Assembly (NCBI RefSeq): GCF_003751225.1
Contig: NZ_RJKE01000001.1
Location: forward strand, 4,030,001 to 4,094,000
Direction: 5' to 3'
Length of the DNA: 64,000 nt
Source of the DNA: Actinocorallia herbida
GTDB lineage: Bacteria; Actinomycetota; Actinomycetes; Streptosporangiales; Streptosporangiaceae
The notes under the pieces are model-generated. The model searched no databases. It saw only the letters and a program-made list of their open reading frames with translations, and was not told the origin of the DNA. The translations under genes were made by a program, and so were the position numbers. The number at the start of each line of letters is the position of its first letter. Positions within the stretch are counted from its first letter, which is position 1. Of the stretch, positions 7,956-16,548 are shown one piece after another.

Positions 7956-9443
7956 TCAGGCGGTGTCGATCCAGACGGATTTGGTGTCGAGGTACTCCTC
8001 CAGGGCGTGGGCGCCCATCTCGCGGCCGTAGCCGCTCATCTTCTGGCCGCCGAAGGGGACCGCGGGGTCGAACAGCAGCATGGTGTTGACCCAGACGGTG
8101 CCGGTGCGCAGCTCGCGGGCCATGCGGTGGGCCTTGCCGACGTCACGGGTCCAGACGCCGCCGGACAGGCCGTAGGACGAGTCGTTGGCTCGGGCGGCGG
8201 CCTCCTCCAGGGTGTCGAAGGGCAGGACGGACGCGACGGGGCCGAAGATCTCCTCGCGGGCGATCCGCATGTCGTCGCGGACGTCGGCGAAGACGGTCGG
8301 GGCGACGAAGTAGCCGTCGGCGAGGGCGCCCTCCTCCAGGCGGGTCCCCCCGGCCGTCGTCCGGGCACCCTCCTCGCGGCCGAGGTCGAGGTAGCCGGTG
8401 ACGCGCTTGAGCTGCTCGGCCGAGACCAGGGGACCGATCTTCGTCGCGGGGTCGAGACTGTCGCCGACCTTGAGGTTCGCGGCGAACGCCGACATGCCCT
8501 CCACGAACTCGTCGTACACGGGCCGCTCGACGTACACACGGGTGCCCGCGCAGCAGATCTGGCCGGAGTTGGAGAACACCCCCCACGCCGCGCCGGGGAT
8601 CGCCTTCGCGAGGTCGGCGTCGGCGAAGACGATGTCGGGGGACTTGCCTCCGAGCTCCAGGGACAGCCGCTTGAGGTTGCCGGCCGAGGCCCGGACGATC
8701 TCCTGCCCGACCGCCGTGGACCCCGTGAACGCGACCTTGTCGACGCCGGGGTGCGCGACGAGCGCCGCCCCGACCGTCTCGCCGAACCCGGTGAGGACGT
8801 TGACGACCCCGTCGGGCACGCCCGCCTCGGTCAGCAGCTCGCCGAGCCGGACGGCGGCCAGGCACGCCTCCTCCGCGGGCTTGAGCACCATCGTGCAGCC
8901 GGTGGCCAGAACCGGCGCGAGTTTCCAGATGGCGTTGCTCACCGGCCGGTTCCACGGCACGATCGCGGCGACCACCCCGACGGGCTCGCGCAGCGTGTAG
9001 CTGAACACCTCGCCGGGCAGCGAGTTCGGGATCGTCTCGCCGTGGATCTTGGTGGCCCAGCCCGCGAAGTACCGGAGGACCTCGGCCTCCCACGCGGGGC
9101 TGCGGCCGGAGCGCGGCCTGCCGATGGGGGAGCCCATGTCGAGGGCCTCGAGCAGCCGCAGTTCGTCGTAGTGGGCGTCGACGAGGTCGGCGATCCGCAG
9201 CAGCAGCGCCTGCCTGTCGCGCGGTCTGGCCCGGCCCCACGGCCCGTCGAGCGCGGCGCGCGCGGCGGCGACGGCCCGGTCGGCGTCACGCGCGCCGGCC
9301 TCGGCGAGCGCGGCGATGACCTCCCCGTTCGACGGGTTGAGGCTGGGGAAGGTCCGGCCGGAGGCGGCCTCCTCCCAGCGGCCGCCGATGAGCAGCTTCT
9401 TGGGCGGACCGCCGACGAGCGAGGCGGGTGCGGGTGCCGGCAT
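7956..9443 (-). CDS. aldehyde dehydrogenase (NAD(P)-dependent)
   Basis: A 495-residue member of the aldehyde dehydrogenase superfamily, oxidising an aldehyde to the acid. Visible are the cofactor-contact sequence VPWNRPVSNAIWKLAPVLATG, the glutamate motif LELGGKSPD and the catalytic cysteine in NSGQICCAGTRVYV, with the family's GGQKMSGYGRE near the C-terminus. Start at the ATG 9443 (MPAPAPASL), preceded by GAAGGAG; the open frame further upstream crosses the promoter and is not used. It is divergent from the P450 operon, sharing the 162-bp regulatory region, which places it in the same catabolic regulon. Confidence 0.93.
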   Translation of the reverse strand: MPAPAPASLVGGPPKKLLIGGRWEEAASGRTFPSLNPSNGEVIAALAEAGARDADRAVAAARAALDGPWGRARPRDRQALLLRIADLVDAHYDELRLLEALDMGSPIGRPRSGRSPAWEAEVLRYFAGWATKIHGETIPNSLPGEVFSYTLREPVGVVAAIVPWNRPVSNAIWKLAPVLATGCTMVLKPAEEACLAAVRLGELLTEAGVPDGVVNVLTGFGETVGAALVAHPGVDKVAFTGSTAVGQEIVRASAGNLKRLSLELGGKSPDIVFADADLAKAIPGAAWGVFSNSGQICCAGTRVYVERPVYDEFVEGMSAFAANLKVGDSLDPATKIGPLVSAEQLKRVTGYLDLGREEGARTTAGGTRLEEGALADGYFVAPTVFADVRDDMRIAREEIFGPVASVLPFDTLEEAAARANDSSYGLSGGVWTRDVGKAHRMARELRTGTVWVNTMLLFDPAVPFGGQKMSGYGREMGAHALEEYLDTKSVWIDTA

Positions 9444-9497
9444 GGGGGCTCCTTCGGGGAGGGTGGGCCGGTGAGCGGCTTCCGACGTGGAGATAAA

Positions 9498-9589
9498 AGA
9501 ATGCTCACTTACTAGATACCGTCTCCCGGGGGTCGGCACCAGAGGTCAGCGTCATGGCACAGGCGGTCTCTAGAAAGTGATCGCTCACC
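9498..9589. promoter_or_regulatory. divergent promoter with two copies of the shared 16-bp box
   Basis: AGAATGCTCACTTACT (9498-9513) and AAAGTGATCGCTCACC (9574-9589), both read on the + strand, lie between ALDH and P450. With the two copies at 6694-6746 they give a consensus close to AAGTRNTCRCTCACY. One copy sits next to each gene, as expected for co-regulation of both directions by one protein. Confidence 0.6.
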
Positions 9590-9593
9590 CTGT

Positions 9594-9599
9594 TATGTT
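9594..9599 (+). promoter_or_regulatory. -10 hexamer of putative leaderless P450 mRNA
   Basis: TATGTT, six bases before the ATG at 9606; the regulatory box at 9574-9589 lies immediately upstream of it. Confidence 0.45.
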
Positions 9600-9605
9600 G
9601 CGGGC

Positions 9606-10850
9606 ATGGAGAAGCCCACCCCGCCTCCCACCCCCTCGACGGCCATGGCCCTGTCTGATGAGTGGTGTTCGCGGCACTTCGACCATCTCTCCCCGGAACT
9701 TGCCGCCACCATGCCCGCGACGATGGCCCGGATGCGGGAACTGCACCCGGTCGCCCGCAGCGAGGAGCACGGCGGTTTCTGGGTCGTCAGCGGGTACGAG
9801 GAGGCCCTGACCGTCGCGCAGGACTGGGAGGTGTACAGCTCGGCGCACGGGCTCGGCATCCCCCGCGCTCCGCTCGTCGTGCGGAACCTGCCCGTCCAGG
9901 CCGATCCGCCCGAGCAGCGGATCTTCAAGCGGCTCATCAACCCGTTCTTCACCCCCGCGGCCGTCGCGCCCTGGGAGGCGGCCACCCGCGCGCTGGCCGA
10001 CCGGCTCATCGACGCCTTCATCGAGACGGGCCGGTGCGAGTTCATGAACGAGTTCGCCCGCCCGTTCCCGAGTCTCGCCTTCTTCCAGCTCGCGATCAAC
10101 GCCCCGGAGACGGACCTGGAGAAGGTCGCCTACATGGCGTCGAAGTCCTCCACGCCCGACGACCCCGAGGCGCGCGAATGCTGGCAGGGGCTCTACGCGT
10201 GGATCCGCGACTTCACCCGGGCCAGGAAGGCGGCCCCTCCGCTCGGCGACGTGGTGGACGCGGTCGTGCACGCCGAGGTCGACGGCCGTCCGATCACCGA
10301 GGAGGAGGTCATCGGCACCGTCCAGCTCCTCATCCTGGGCGGGCTGGAGACCACCGCGGGCGCGCTCGGGCTGATGCTCGACAGGTTCTGCGCTGACCCG
10401 TCGATCCCCGCGCTGCTGCGGGAGCGCCCCGGGCTGATCCCGATCGCGTCGCTGGAACTGCTGCGGCTCGATCCGTCGTTCGTCGCCGTCGGCCGGACCG
10501 CGATGCGCGACGCCGAGCTCGGAGGCTGCCCGGTGAAGGCGGGGGACAGGGTGCTCATCCACTGGGCGTCGGCGAACCGGGACCCCGGCGAGTTCTCCGA
10601 AGCCGACTCCTTCGACCCGGGCCGCGAGCGCAACCGGCACCTCAGCTTCGGCGCGGGGCCGCACCGCTGCGCGGGGTCGAACCTCGCCCGGATGAACCTG
10701 AAGGTCGCGCTGGAGCGGGTGCTGGACCGGATGCAGAACATCCGCCTCGCGGAAGGGGCGACGGTGAAGTACCACCGCGGCCTCACCCGCTCCCCGGACA
10801 CCTTGCCCATCACCTTCACCCCCGGTCCGCGTCTGACCCCGGCCGTCTGA
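9606..10850 (+). CDS. cytochrome P450
   Basis: Bacterial class I P450 of 414 residues, a soluble monooxygenase needing ferredoxin and reductase partners. The I-helix oxygen-activation motif is GGLETT (245-250), the K-helix ExxR is E284-R287, and the heme-binding loop FGAGPHRCAG has the thiolate Cys at about 355. It begins an operon continuing with amidohydrolase (5 bp gap), an indolepyruvate oxidoreductase-like enzyme and an EthD protein. No ferredoxin gene is adjacent. The start ATG has a TATGTT hexamer six bases upstream and no Shine-Dalgarno sequence. The substrate is unknown; co-regulation with Rieske oxygenase and ALDH implies an oxidative catabolic route. Confidence 0.95.
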   Translation: MEKPTPPPTPSTAMALSDEWCSRHFDHLSPELAATMPATMARMRELHPVARSEEHGGFWVVSGYEEALTVAQDWEVYSSAHGLGIPRAPLVVRNLPVQADPPEQRIFKRLINPFFTPAAVAPWEAATRALADRLIDAFIETGRCEFMNEFARPFPSLAFFQLAINAPETDLEKVAYMASKSSTPDDPEARECWQGLYAWIRDFTRARKAAPPLGDVVDAVVHAEVDGRPITEEEVIGTVQLLILGGLETTAGALGLMLDRFCADPSIPALLRERPGLIPIASLELLRLDPSFVAVGRTAMRDAELGGCPVKAGDRVLIHWASANRDPGEFSEADSFDPGRERNRHLSFGAGPHRCAGSNLARMNLKVALERVLDRMQNIRLAEGATVKYHRGLTRSPDTLPITFTPGPRLTPAV

Positions 10851-10855
10851 CGCGC

Positions 10856-12103
10856 ATGGCCGAGCGCATCCTCCTCACCAACGCACGGGTCCTCGCCTGC
10901 ACCGGAGGGGCCGACGAACGGCCGGTGGCCGCCGACGTCCTCATCGAGGGCGACCGCATCGTCCGGGTCGCGCCGGGGGTCCTCCTCGATCCCGGCGCGG
11001 CCCGGGTCGTCGACCTGCGCGGGGCCACGGTCCTGCCCGGCCTCGGCGACGCGCACGTCCACCTGAGCTGGCCGCTGGACTTCGTCTTCGACCACCAGGC
11101 CATCGCGAAGACCCCGCCGGGCGAGCACATGCTCGACGTCGCCGCGGTCGTCCGCACGTTCCTGGAGAGCGGCTACACCTTCGTCATCGGCGCCGGCACC
11201 ACCCAGCCGCAGGACGACCTGCTCATAGACGACGCGATCCGGCGCGGCCTCGTCCCGGGGCCGCGGATCGTGCCGAGCGGGCCGATGATCGCCGAGGTGG
11301 GCGGGCTCGGCGGCGACGGCGAGATGATGGAGGTCGCCGCCGACGCGAAGAGCCTGCGCGAGATCGTCGCCCGCCAGTGCGACCAGGGCGTGCGCGCGCT
11401 CAAGCTGTTCATCTCCGGCGACGGGGTCGTGCCGGAGTTCCCCTCGGAAGACGTCTACATGAACGACGCGATGCTCTCCGCGGCCGTCGCCGAGGCGGAC
11501 AGGCACGGGGCGTTCCTCACCGTGCACGCGCGCGGCTCGGCGAGCGTCGCGATGGCCGCGCGGACCGGGGTCCGGATCGTGCACCACGCCTGCTTCCTCG
11601 ACGACGCGGCGGTGAAGGCGCTCGAAGCCCGGCGCGACGACCTGTGGGTCTGTCCCGGTCTGCACTACCTGTACGCGATGGTCAGCGGCCACGCCGAGCC
11701 CTACGGGATGACGCCGGAGAAGATCGAGGCGTCCGGGTACCACGCGGAATTCGCGTCCCAGATCGAGGGGATGCGCCGGCTGCGCGAGGCGGGCATCGGC
11801 ATCCTGTCCGGCGGGGACTTCGGCCACCAGTGGACGCGGCACGGCACCTATGCGGCCGAACTGCGGCGCTATGTGGAGTTCGCCGGGATGACCCCGGTCG
11901 AGGCGATCCACACCGCGACCCGGAACATGGGCGGGGTCTCCGGCCTGCCCATCGGGCAGGTCCGCGAAGGGTTCCTCGCCGACCTCCTGGTGGTGGACGG
12001 CGACCCATCCGCCGACATAGGAGTCCTCCTGGATCCGGCCCGGCGCAGGGCGGTCCTCAAAGACGGGGACTTCGCTTACGTCAACCCGGGGCTGTATCCG
12101 TGA
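10856..12103 (+). CDS. amidohydrolase superfamily metal-dependent hydrolase
   Basis: A 415-residue amidohydrolase of the imidazolonepropionase/prolidase-like group, expected to open a lactam, cyclic imide or amide by metal-activated water. Visible metal-site residues: HVH in GDAHVHLSW, a lysine in ALKLFISG that may be carboxylated, His in TVHARG and IVHHACF, and the Asp in SGGDFGH. The composite N- and C-terminal beta-sandwich typical of the family is present (VLIEGDRIVRVAPG; FLADLLVVDGDPS). Five bases after the P450 stop; its own stop overlaps the next start (GTGA), so translation is coupled. Confidence 0.9.
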   Translation: MAERILLTNARVLACTGGADERPVAADVLIEGDRIVRVAPGVLLDPGAARVVDLRGATVLPGLGDAHVHLSWPLDFVFDHQAIAKTPPGEHMLDVAAVVRTFLESGYTFVIGAGTTQPQDDLLIDDAIRRGLVPGPRIVPSGPMIAEVGGLGGDGEMMEVAADAKSLREIVARQCDQGVRALKLFISGDGVVPEFPSEDVYMNDAMLSAAVAEADRHGAFLTVHARGSASVAMAARTGVRIVHHACFLDDAAVKALEARRDDLWVCPGLHYLYAMVSGHAEPYGMTPEKIEASGYHAEFASQIEGMRRLREAGIGILSGGDFGHQWTRHGTYAAELRRYVEFAGMTPVEAIHTATRNMGGVSGLPIGQVREGFLADLLVVDGDPSADIGVLLDPARRRAVLKDGDFAYVNPGLYP

Positions 12104-15100
12104 CCGCCGTCCTGTCGGGGGTCGACGCCCTCGTGCGGCTGCTCGTGCTGCGCCGCATCCTGGACGAGCGCGACGGCCTCAAGACCGCGACCATGGTCTC
12201 CGGCTACCCGGGATCGCCGCTCGGCACCTTCGACCTCGCGCTCGACGGGCTCGGCGACGCCCTCACCGAGAACCGGATCGTGCACCGGCCGGGACTCAAC
12301 GAGGAACTCGCCGCCGCCATCGTCTGGGGCAGCCAGATGGGCGCGGCGGTCGCCTACGACGGCGTCGACGGGGTCGCGGGCGTCTGGTACGGCAAGGGGC
12401 CCGGCCTGGACCGCAGCGGCGACGCGCTCAAACACGCCAACGCGATGGGCGCGGGCCCGCACGGGGGTGCCGTCCTGTTCTGCGGCGACGACCCCGCAGC
12501 GAAGTCCTCCACTCTCGCCTGCGACAGCCAGTACGCCTTCCAGGACGCGTGCGTGCCCGTCCTCGTGCCCGGCGACCAGCAGGACGTGCTCGACCTCGGC
12601 GTCCACGCGTTCCGGATGTCCAGGTACGCGGGCGCGTGGGTCGGGCTCCGGGTCGTCACGGCGGTCGCGGACGGCGTCGGGACGCTCGATCCCGAACCCG
12701 GGAGGCACACGCCGCGCGACCCCGAGGGCGTCGTCATCGACGGATCGCCGTGGCGGCACGTCCCGCAGCGGACGATCGGGCCGCACGCGGTCCCCGGCCA
12801 GGAGGCGCTGGTCGCCGAGCACAGGCTGCGCGCGGCCCGCGCCTACGCCCGGCACAACGGGATCGACCGGGTCAGCGGAGCCGCGCCGGGTGCGCGGCTC
12901 GGGGTGATCTGCTCGGGAAAGACCTACTTCGACCTGCGGCAGGCCTGCGCGGACCTCGGCACGACCCCTGAACGACTGGGCATGCGCGTCCTCAAGCTCG
13001 GCATGGTCTTCCCGCTGGTCGAGGAGACCGTGCTGGAGTTCGCGGAGTCCGTCGCGGAACTCGTGGTCATCGAGGAGAAGCGGGCGTTCGTGGAGACGCA
13101 GGTCCGGGCCGTGCTCCACGAGGCCGGGCGCACCGTGCCGGTGCGGGGCAAGCGGGACGCGTCAGGAAAGCCGCTGGTGCCCGTGGCGGGGGAACTGGAC
13201 GCGGGCGCCGTCGCGGGCGTCCTCGTGCGGCTGGCGCCCGACGCCGCGCCCGAGCCCGCGCGGCGTCCGCCGCTGCCGCTGCTCCAGCTCGCCGGACGGG
13301 CCCCCGGCTACTGCAGCGGGTGCCCGCACAACCGCTCGACCGTCGTGCCGGAAGGGGCGCTGGCCGGGGGCGGCGTCGGCTGCCACGGGATCCTCTACTT
13401 CGAGGCGCGGCAGGAGGCTTTGCGACGGCTGCCCCCGACGCCCATGGGCGCGGAGGGCGTCCCGTGGATCGGGCTCGCCCCCTTCGTCGCCGAACCGCAT
13501 CTCATCCAGAACCTCGGCGACGGCACCCTCAGCCACTCCGGGACGCTCGCCATCCGGGCCGCGGTCGCCGCGCGCGCACCCGTCACGTTCAAGATCCTCT
13601 ACAACGCCGCGGTGGCGATGACCGGAGGCCAGGACGTCACGGGGCTGCTCGACGTGCCGTCGCTCACCCGCGCGCTGGAGGCCGAGGGCGTCGGGAAGAT
13701 CGTGGTGTGCGCGGAGGAGCCCGGCAGGTACGGGCGGCGGGCCCGATGGGCGCCGGGGGTCGAGGTCCTGCACCGGGACGCGCTCGACGCGACGCAGGAG
13801 CGGCTGCGCCGCGAGCCCGGCGTCACCGTGATCGTGTACGACCAGCGCTGCGCGGCCGAATCGCGCCGGCTGCGCAAGCGCGGGCTGCTGCCCGAGCCGC
13901 CGCGCCGGGTCGTCATCAACGAGGCGGTGTGCGAGGGCTGCGGGGATTGCAGCGCGAAGAGCAACTGCCTGTCCGTGCTGCCCGTCGAGACGGAATTCGG
14001 GATCAAGCGCCAGATCCACGACCCGTCCTGCAACCGTGACTACACCTGCCTGGACGGCGACTGCCCCTCGTTCGTCACGCTCGAGCCCGTCCGGCGAGGG
14101 CGGCGGCGCGCCCGCAAGGACGCCCGCCCGGTCCTGCCCTCCGGGCACCTCCCGACGCCCGAGCCGGCCCGGATCGAGGGACGGTTCGGCGTCTACTTCA
14201 CCGGAATCGGCGGGACCGGCGTGATCACCGCGGTCCGGGCCGTCGCGCGCGCGGCCGAGATCGCGGGGCTCGCCGTCGGCGGGATGGACCAGACCGGGCT
14301 CTCCCAGAAGGCAGGGGCCGTCGTGTCGCACCTGCACCTCGCCCCGGACCGGCACGCGCTCGGCGCGGCGGCCGTCAGCGAGGGCGGGGCCGACCTCTAC
14401 CTGTCGGGCGACATCCTCCAGGCGGCGTCGGCCGCGCACCTCGCGAAGGTGCGGCCCGGCCGGAGCCTCGCCGTCGTCGACCCGGCCCTGACGCCCACCG
14501 CGGCGATGCTCCAGCGGGACGACGCGGGCGCCGACGTCGCTGACCTGCGTGCCGCGATCGGCGGGCGGACCGGGGCGGATCGGACGGTCTTCGTCGACGC
14601 GCGGCGGATCGCGGAACGGGTCTTCGCCGACCACCTTCCGGCGAACATCGTGCTGCTCGGCGCGGCCTTCCAGCGCGGTGGGCTGCCGGTGCCGCTCACC
14701 GCGATCGAGGCGGCGCTGGGCGCCGGCCGTGCGGGGGAGGCCGGCCTCGCCGCGTTCGCGTGGGGGCGCTGGGCCGTGCACGATCCGGCCGCCGTGGAGA
14801 GCGCGCTCTCGGGTGCGGCGGGCGGCGGTCTGACCGATCCCTCCGCGAAGGCGCTCGCCGGGGCACGCGCCCTGATGGAGGGCGGTGATCTGCCCGCCGA
14901 ACTGGAAGGCCTCCTGTTGCGCAGGACCGCCCAGACCATCGACTACCAGGACGCCGGGAGGGGGCGCCGCTACCTGTCGCTCGTCTCCCGCACCGCCCGG
15001 CAGGACAGCCCCGAGCAAGGCTGGGCGTTCACCCGCGCGGCCGCGGAGTCCTGGTTCAAGCTGCTCACCTACAAGGACGAGTACGAGGTGGCCCGCCTGC

Positions 15101-15489
15101 ACCTCAAGGTCGACTACGACGCGCTGGCCGCGGACATGGGCATCGAAGGCGCCTACAAGGTCGTCTTCCAGCTGCATCCGCCGATCCTCCGCCGCCTCGG
15201 CCTCGACCACAAGCTCCCCCTCGGCCGCCCCTACGAACTGGGCTTCCACCTGCTCCGCCGCATGCGCCGCCTGCGCGGCACCCACTTCGACCCCTGGGCC
15301 TTCGACCGGGACCGCCGCCTCGAACGCGCGCTGATCAAGGAGTACGAGGCGCTCATCGACGACGTCCTCGCGGGCGACCTCCCGTATGCCGATCGGGTCG
15401 CGGCGGCCGCGTCGGCCTTGGACATCAAGGGCTACAGCACCATCAAGGAGGCGGCCGCGGCGGCCTGGCGCGCGAAGGTCCGCGCGTGA
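12100..15489 (+). CDS. fused indolepyruvate:ferredoxin oxidoreductase-like enzyme
   Basis: A 1129-residue single-chain 2-oxoacid:ferredoxin oxidoreductase related to indolepyruvate oxidoreductase (IorAB fusion with a DUF6537-like C-terminus). It should convert an aryl or branched 2-oxoacid and CoA to the acyl-CoA, reducing ferredoxin. In order: pyrimidine-binding TPP domain (SGYPGSPLGTFD), TPP/pyrophosphate domain (CSGCPHNRST, NLGDGTLSHSG), an Fe-S segment with CEGCGDC and CNRDYTCLDGDC, and a gamma-type domain beginning GIGGTGVITAV. The GTG at 12100 overlaps the amidohydrolase stop by 4 bp, excluding the much earlier in-frame starts. Such enzymes are oxygen-sensitive in other systems, so pairing with oxygenases is notable. 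Confidence 0.9.
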   Translation: MTAVLSGVDALVRLLVLRRILDERDGLKTATMVSGYPGSPLGTFDLALDGLGDALTENRIVHRPGLNEELAAAIVWGSQMGAAVAYDGVDGVAGVWYGKGPGLDRSGDALKHANAMGAGPHGGAVLFCGDDPAAKSSTLACDSQYAFQDACVPVLVPGDQQDVLDLGVHAFRMSRYAGAWVGLRVVTAVADGVGTLDPEPGRHTPRDPEGVVIDGSPWRHVPQRTIGPHAVPGQEALVAEHRLRAARAYARHNGIDRVSGAAPGARLGVICSGKTYFDLRQACADLGTTPERLGMRVLKLGMVFPLVEETVLEFAESVAELVVIEEKRAFVETQVRAVLHEAGRTVPVRGKRDASGKPLVPVAGELDAGAVAGVLVRLAPDAAPEPARRPPLPLLQLAGRAPGYCSGCPHNRSTVVPEGALAGGGVGCHGILYFEARQEALRRLPPTPMGAEGVPWIGLAPFVAEPHLIQNLGDGTLSHSGTLAIRAAVAARAPVTFKILYNAAVAMTGGQDVTGLLDVPSLTRALEAEGVGKIVVCAEEPGRYGRRARWAPGVEVLHRDALDATQERLRREPGVTVIVYDQRCAAESRRLRKRGLLPEPPRRVVINEAVCEGCGDCSAKSNCLSVLPVETEFGIKRQIHDPSCNRDYTCLDGDCPSFVTLEPVRRGRRRARKDARPVLPSGHLPTPEPARIEGRFGVYFTGIGGTGVITAVRAVARAAEIAGLAVGGMDQTGLSQKAGAVVSHLHLAPDRHALGAAAVSEGGADLYLSGDILQAASAAHLAKVRPGRSLAVVDPALTPTAAMLQRDDAGADVADLRAAIGGRTGADRTVFVDARRIAERVFADHLPANIVLLGAAFQRGGLPVPLTAIEAALGAGRAGEAGLAAFAWGRWAVHDPAAVESALSGAAGGGLTDPSAKALAGARALMEGGDLPAELEGLLLRRTAQTIDYQDAGRGRRYLSLVSRTARQDSPEQGWAFTRAAAESWFKLLTYKDEYEVARLHLKVDYDALAADMGIEGAYKVVFQLHPPILRRLGLDHKLPLGRPYELGFHLLRRMRRLRGTHFDPWAFDRDRRLERALIKEYEALIDDVLAGDLPYADRVAAAASALDIKGYSTIKEAAAAAWRAKVRA

Positions 15490-16148
15490 TCCGCCGCGTT
15501 CGCTGCACCACCCGGGCGGCGGGCGTCACCCGGGTCGAGTTCGCCGCGGCGTGGCCCGCCGCGGTGGCCGCGGCCGCGCGCGCCCCCGCCGGGGTCCGCC
15601 CGCTGCGGCTCGCGGTCAACACCGTGCTGCCCGAGGCCGCCGACCCGAGGCACGACGGAGTGGAGATCGGCTGGTTCACCGATCGGGCGCACGCGGCCCG
15701 TTATGCCGCCTGGCAAGGCCCCCGGGAAGGGGACGTCACCCGCTCGGCCTCGCCGGTGTTCCTCGCGCGGGAGTCCGTGATGCGCGGGGACGACTGGCTC
15801 GCGGGGCGCTGGGCGGACCCGTCCTCCCGGCTGAAGCACCTCGCCCTGGCCACCCGTGCCGCGGACCTCACCCCCGCCGGGTTCTCCGCGCGCTGGCAGG
15901 CTCACGCGGGCCATGTCCGGCCCCAGGTCCCGATCCCCGCCGAAGCCCGCGGCCTCGCTTACGTCCAGTCCCATCCCCTGGAAGACGCCCCCCGGCCTTA
16001 CGATGCCCTCACCGAGGTCTACTTCACCACCCCGGAAGCGCTGGCCGCTCGCGTCGCCTGGTTCGCCGCCGCCCCTGCGGCCGACCCCGCGCTGTTCTCC
16101 GGCTCCTGGCTCCTGCCCGCGCACGAGACCCTGATCCCGCTGGACTGA
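15486..16148 (+). CDS. two-repeat EthD/dimeric alpha-beta barrel protein
   Basis: A 220-residue protein made of two similar halves. Each starts with a strand (RRVRCTTRAAG; KHLALATRAAD), has a helix with a conserved Trp (FAAAWPAAV; FSARWQAHAG), and ends with a strand and helix (VEIGWFTDRAHAARYAAW; LTEVYFTTPEALAARVAWF). This is the EthD-like ferredoxin fold, normally a dimer, here fused in tandem. EthD proteins accompany P450 degradation systems (ethR-ethABCD), where the role is unclear, or act as cyclases and decarboxylases. GTG start overlaps the preceding stop by 4 bp; last gene of the P450 operon. Confidence 0.75.
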   Translation: MIRRVRCTTRAAGVTRVEFAAAWPAAVAAAARAPAGVRPLRLAVNTVLPEAADPRHDGVEIGWFTDRAHAARYAAWQGPREGDVTRSASPVFLARESVMRGDDWLAGRWADPSSRLKHLALATRAADLTPAGFSARWQAHAGHVRPQVPIPAEARGLAYVQSHPLEDAPRPYDALTEVYFTTPEALAARVAWFAAAPAADPALFSGSWLLPAHETLIPLD

Positions 16149-16548
16149 GCGGCCCGGGCGGACGGCACGGACGGCCGTCCGGCCGCGCTCAGAGGGCTCC
16201 GGCCCCGCCTTCGAGTCCGAGCCGTCCCGACGCCGGGAGGCAGGGCGGAAGGACCGCGCGGGTTCTTGACGGGCGACGGCCTTGCGGTGCAGGTCGAGCA
16301 AGGCCATCGCAGCGCGGGCGAGGGCGATCCGGTGGCCGGACAGCGCGCGGTCGGTGGGGAGGACAGGGGCTCGAGCCCCGCCACCGGCTGGGCACGGTAA
16401 GCCCCGACGAGGGGGTCGTGGTGGACGCGGACAGGGGTGAAGGTCTCGAGTCCCGCCGACCGCCGCGTCGTGCCGGGATCCGGAAGGGCCGCAGGTCTAG
16501 GGTGTGGTGCGACGTCACCACCTGGCACCGGACACCGCAGGGGACACC
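16149..16548. other. 400-bp intergenic region with palindromes
   Basis: No convincing gene. It contains the perfect 14-bp palindrome GGGGCTCGAGCCCC (16366-16379) and, near the DUF899 start, GTGGTG-CGACGT-CACCAC (16504-16521), whose centre is itself palindromic. The first could belong to the end of the P450 operon; the second is placed as an operator for the DUF899 gene. Confidence 0.5.
16504..16521. promoter_or_regulatory. palindrome upstream of DUF899 gene
   Basis: GTGGTG and CACCAC flank CGACGT, giving an 18-bp near-perfect dyad 28 bp before the ATG at 16549. Candidate operator; no regulator gene is adjacent. Confidence 0.35.

Noticed and set aside
5339-9443. FxLD lanthipeptide biosynthetic cluster
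   Set aside because: Only the methyltransferase-like gene is present; no precursor, dehydratase or cyclase.
13162-15285. 707-codon - strand frame opposite the IOR-like gene
   Set aside because: Shadow; the + strand encodes a complete fused oxidoreductase.
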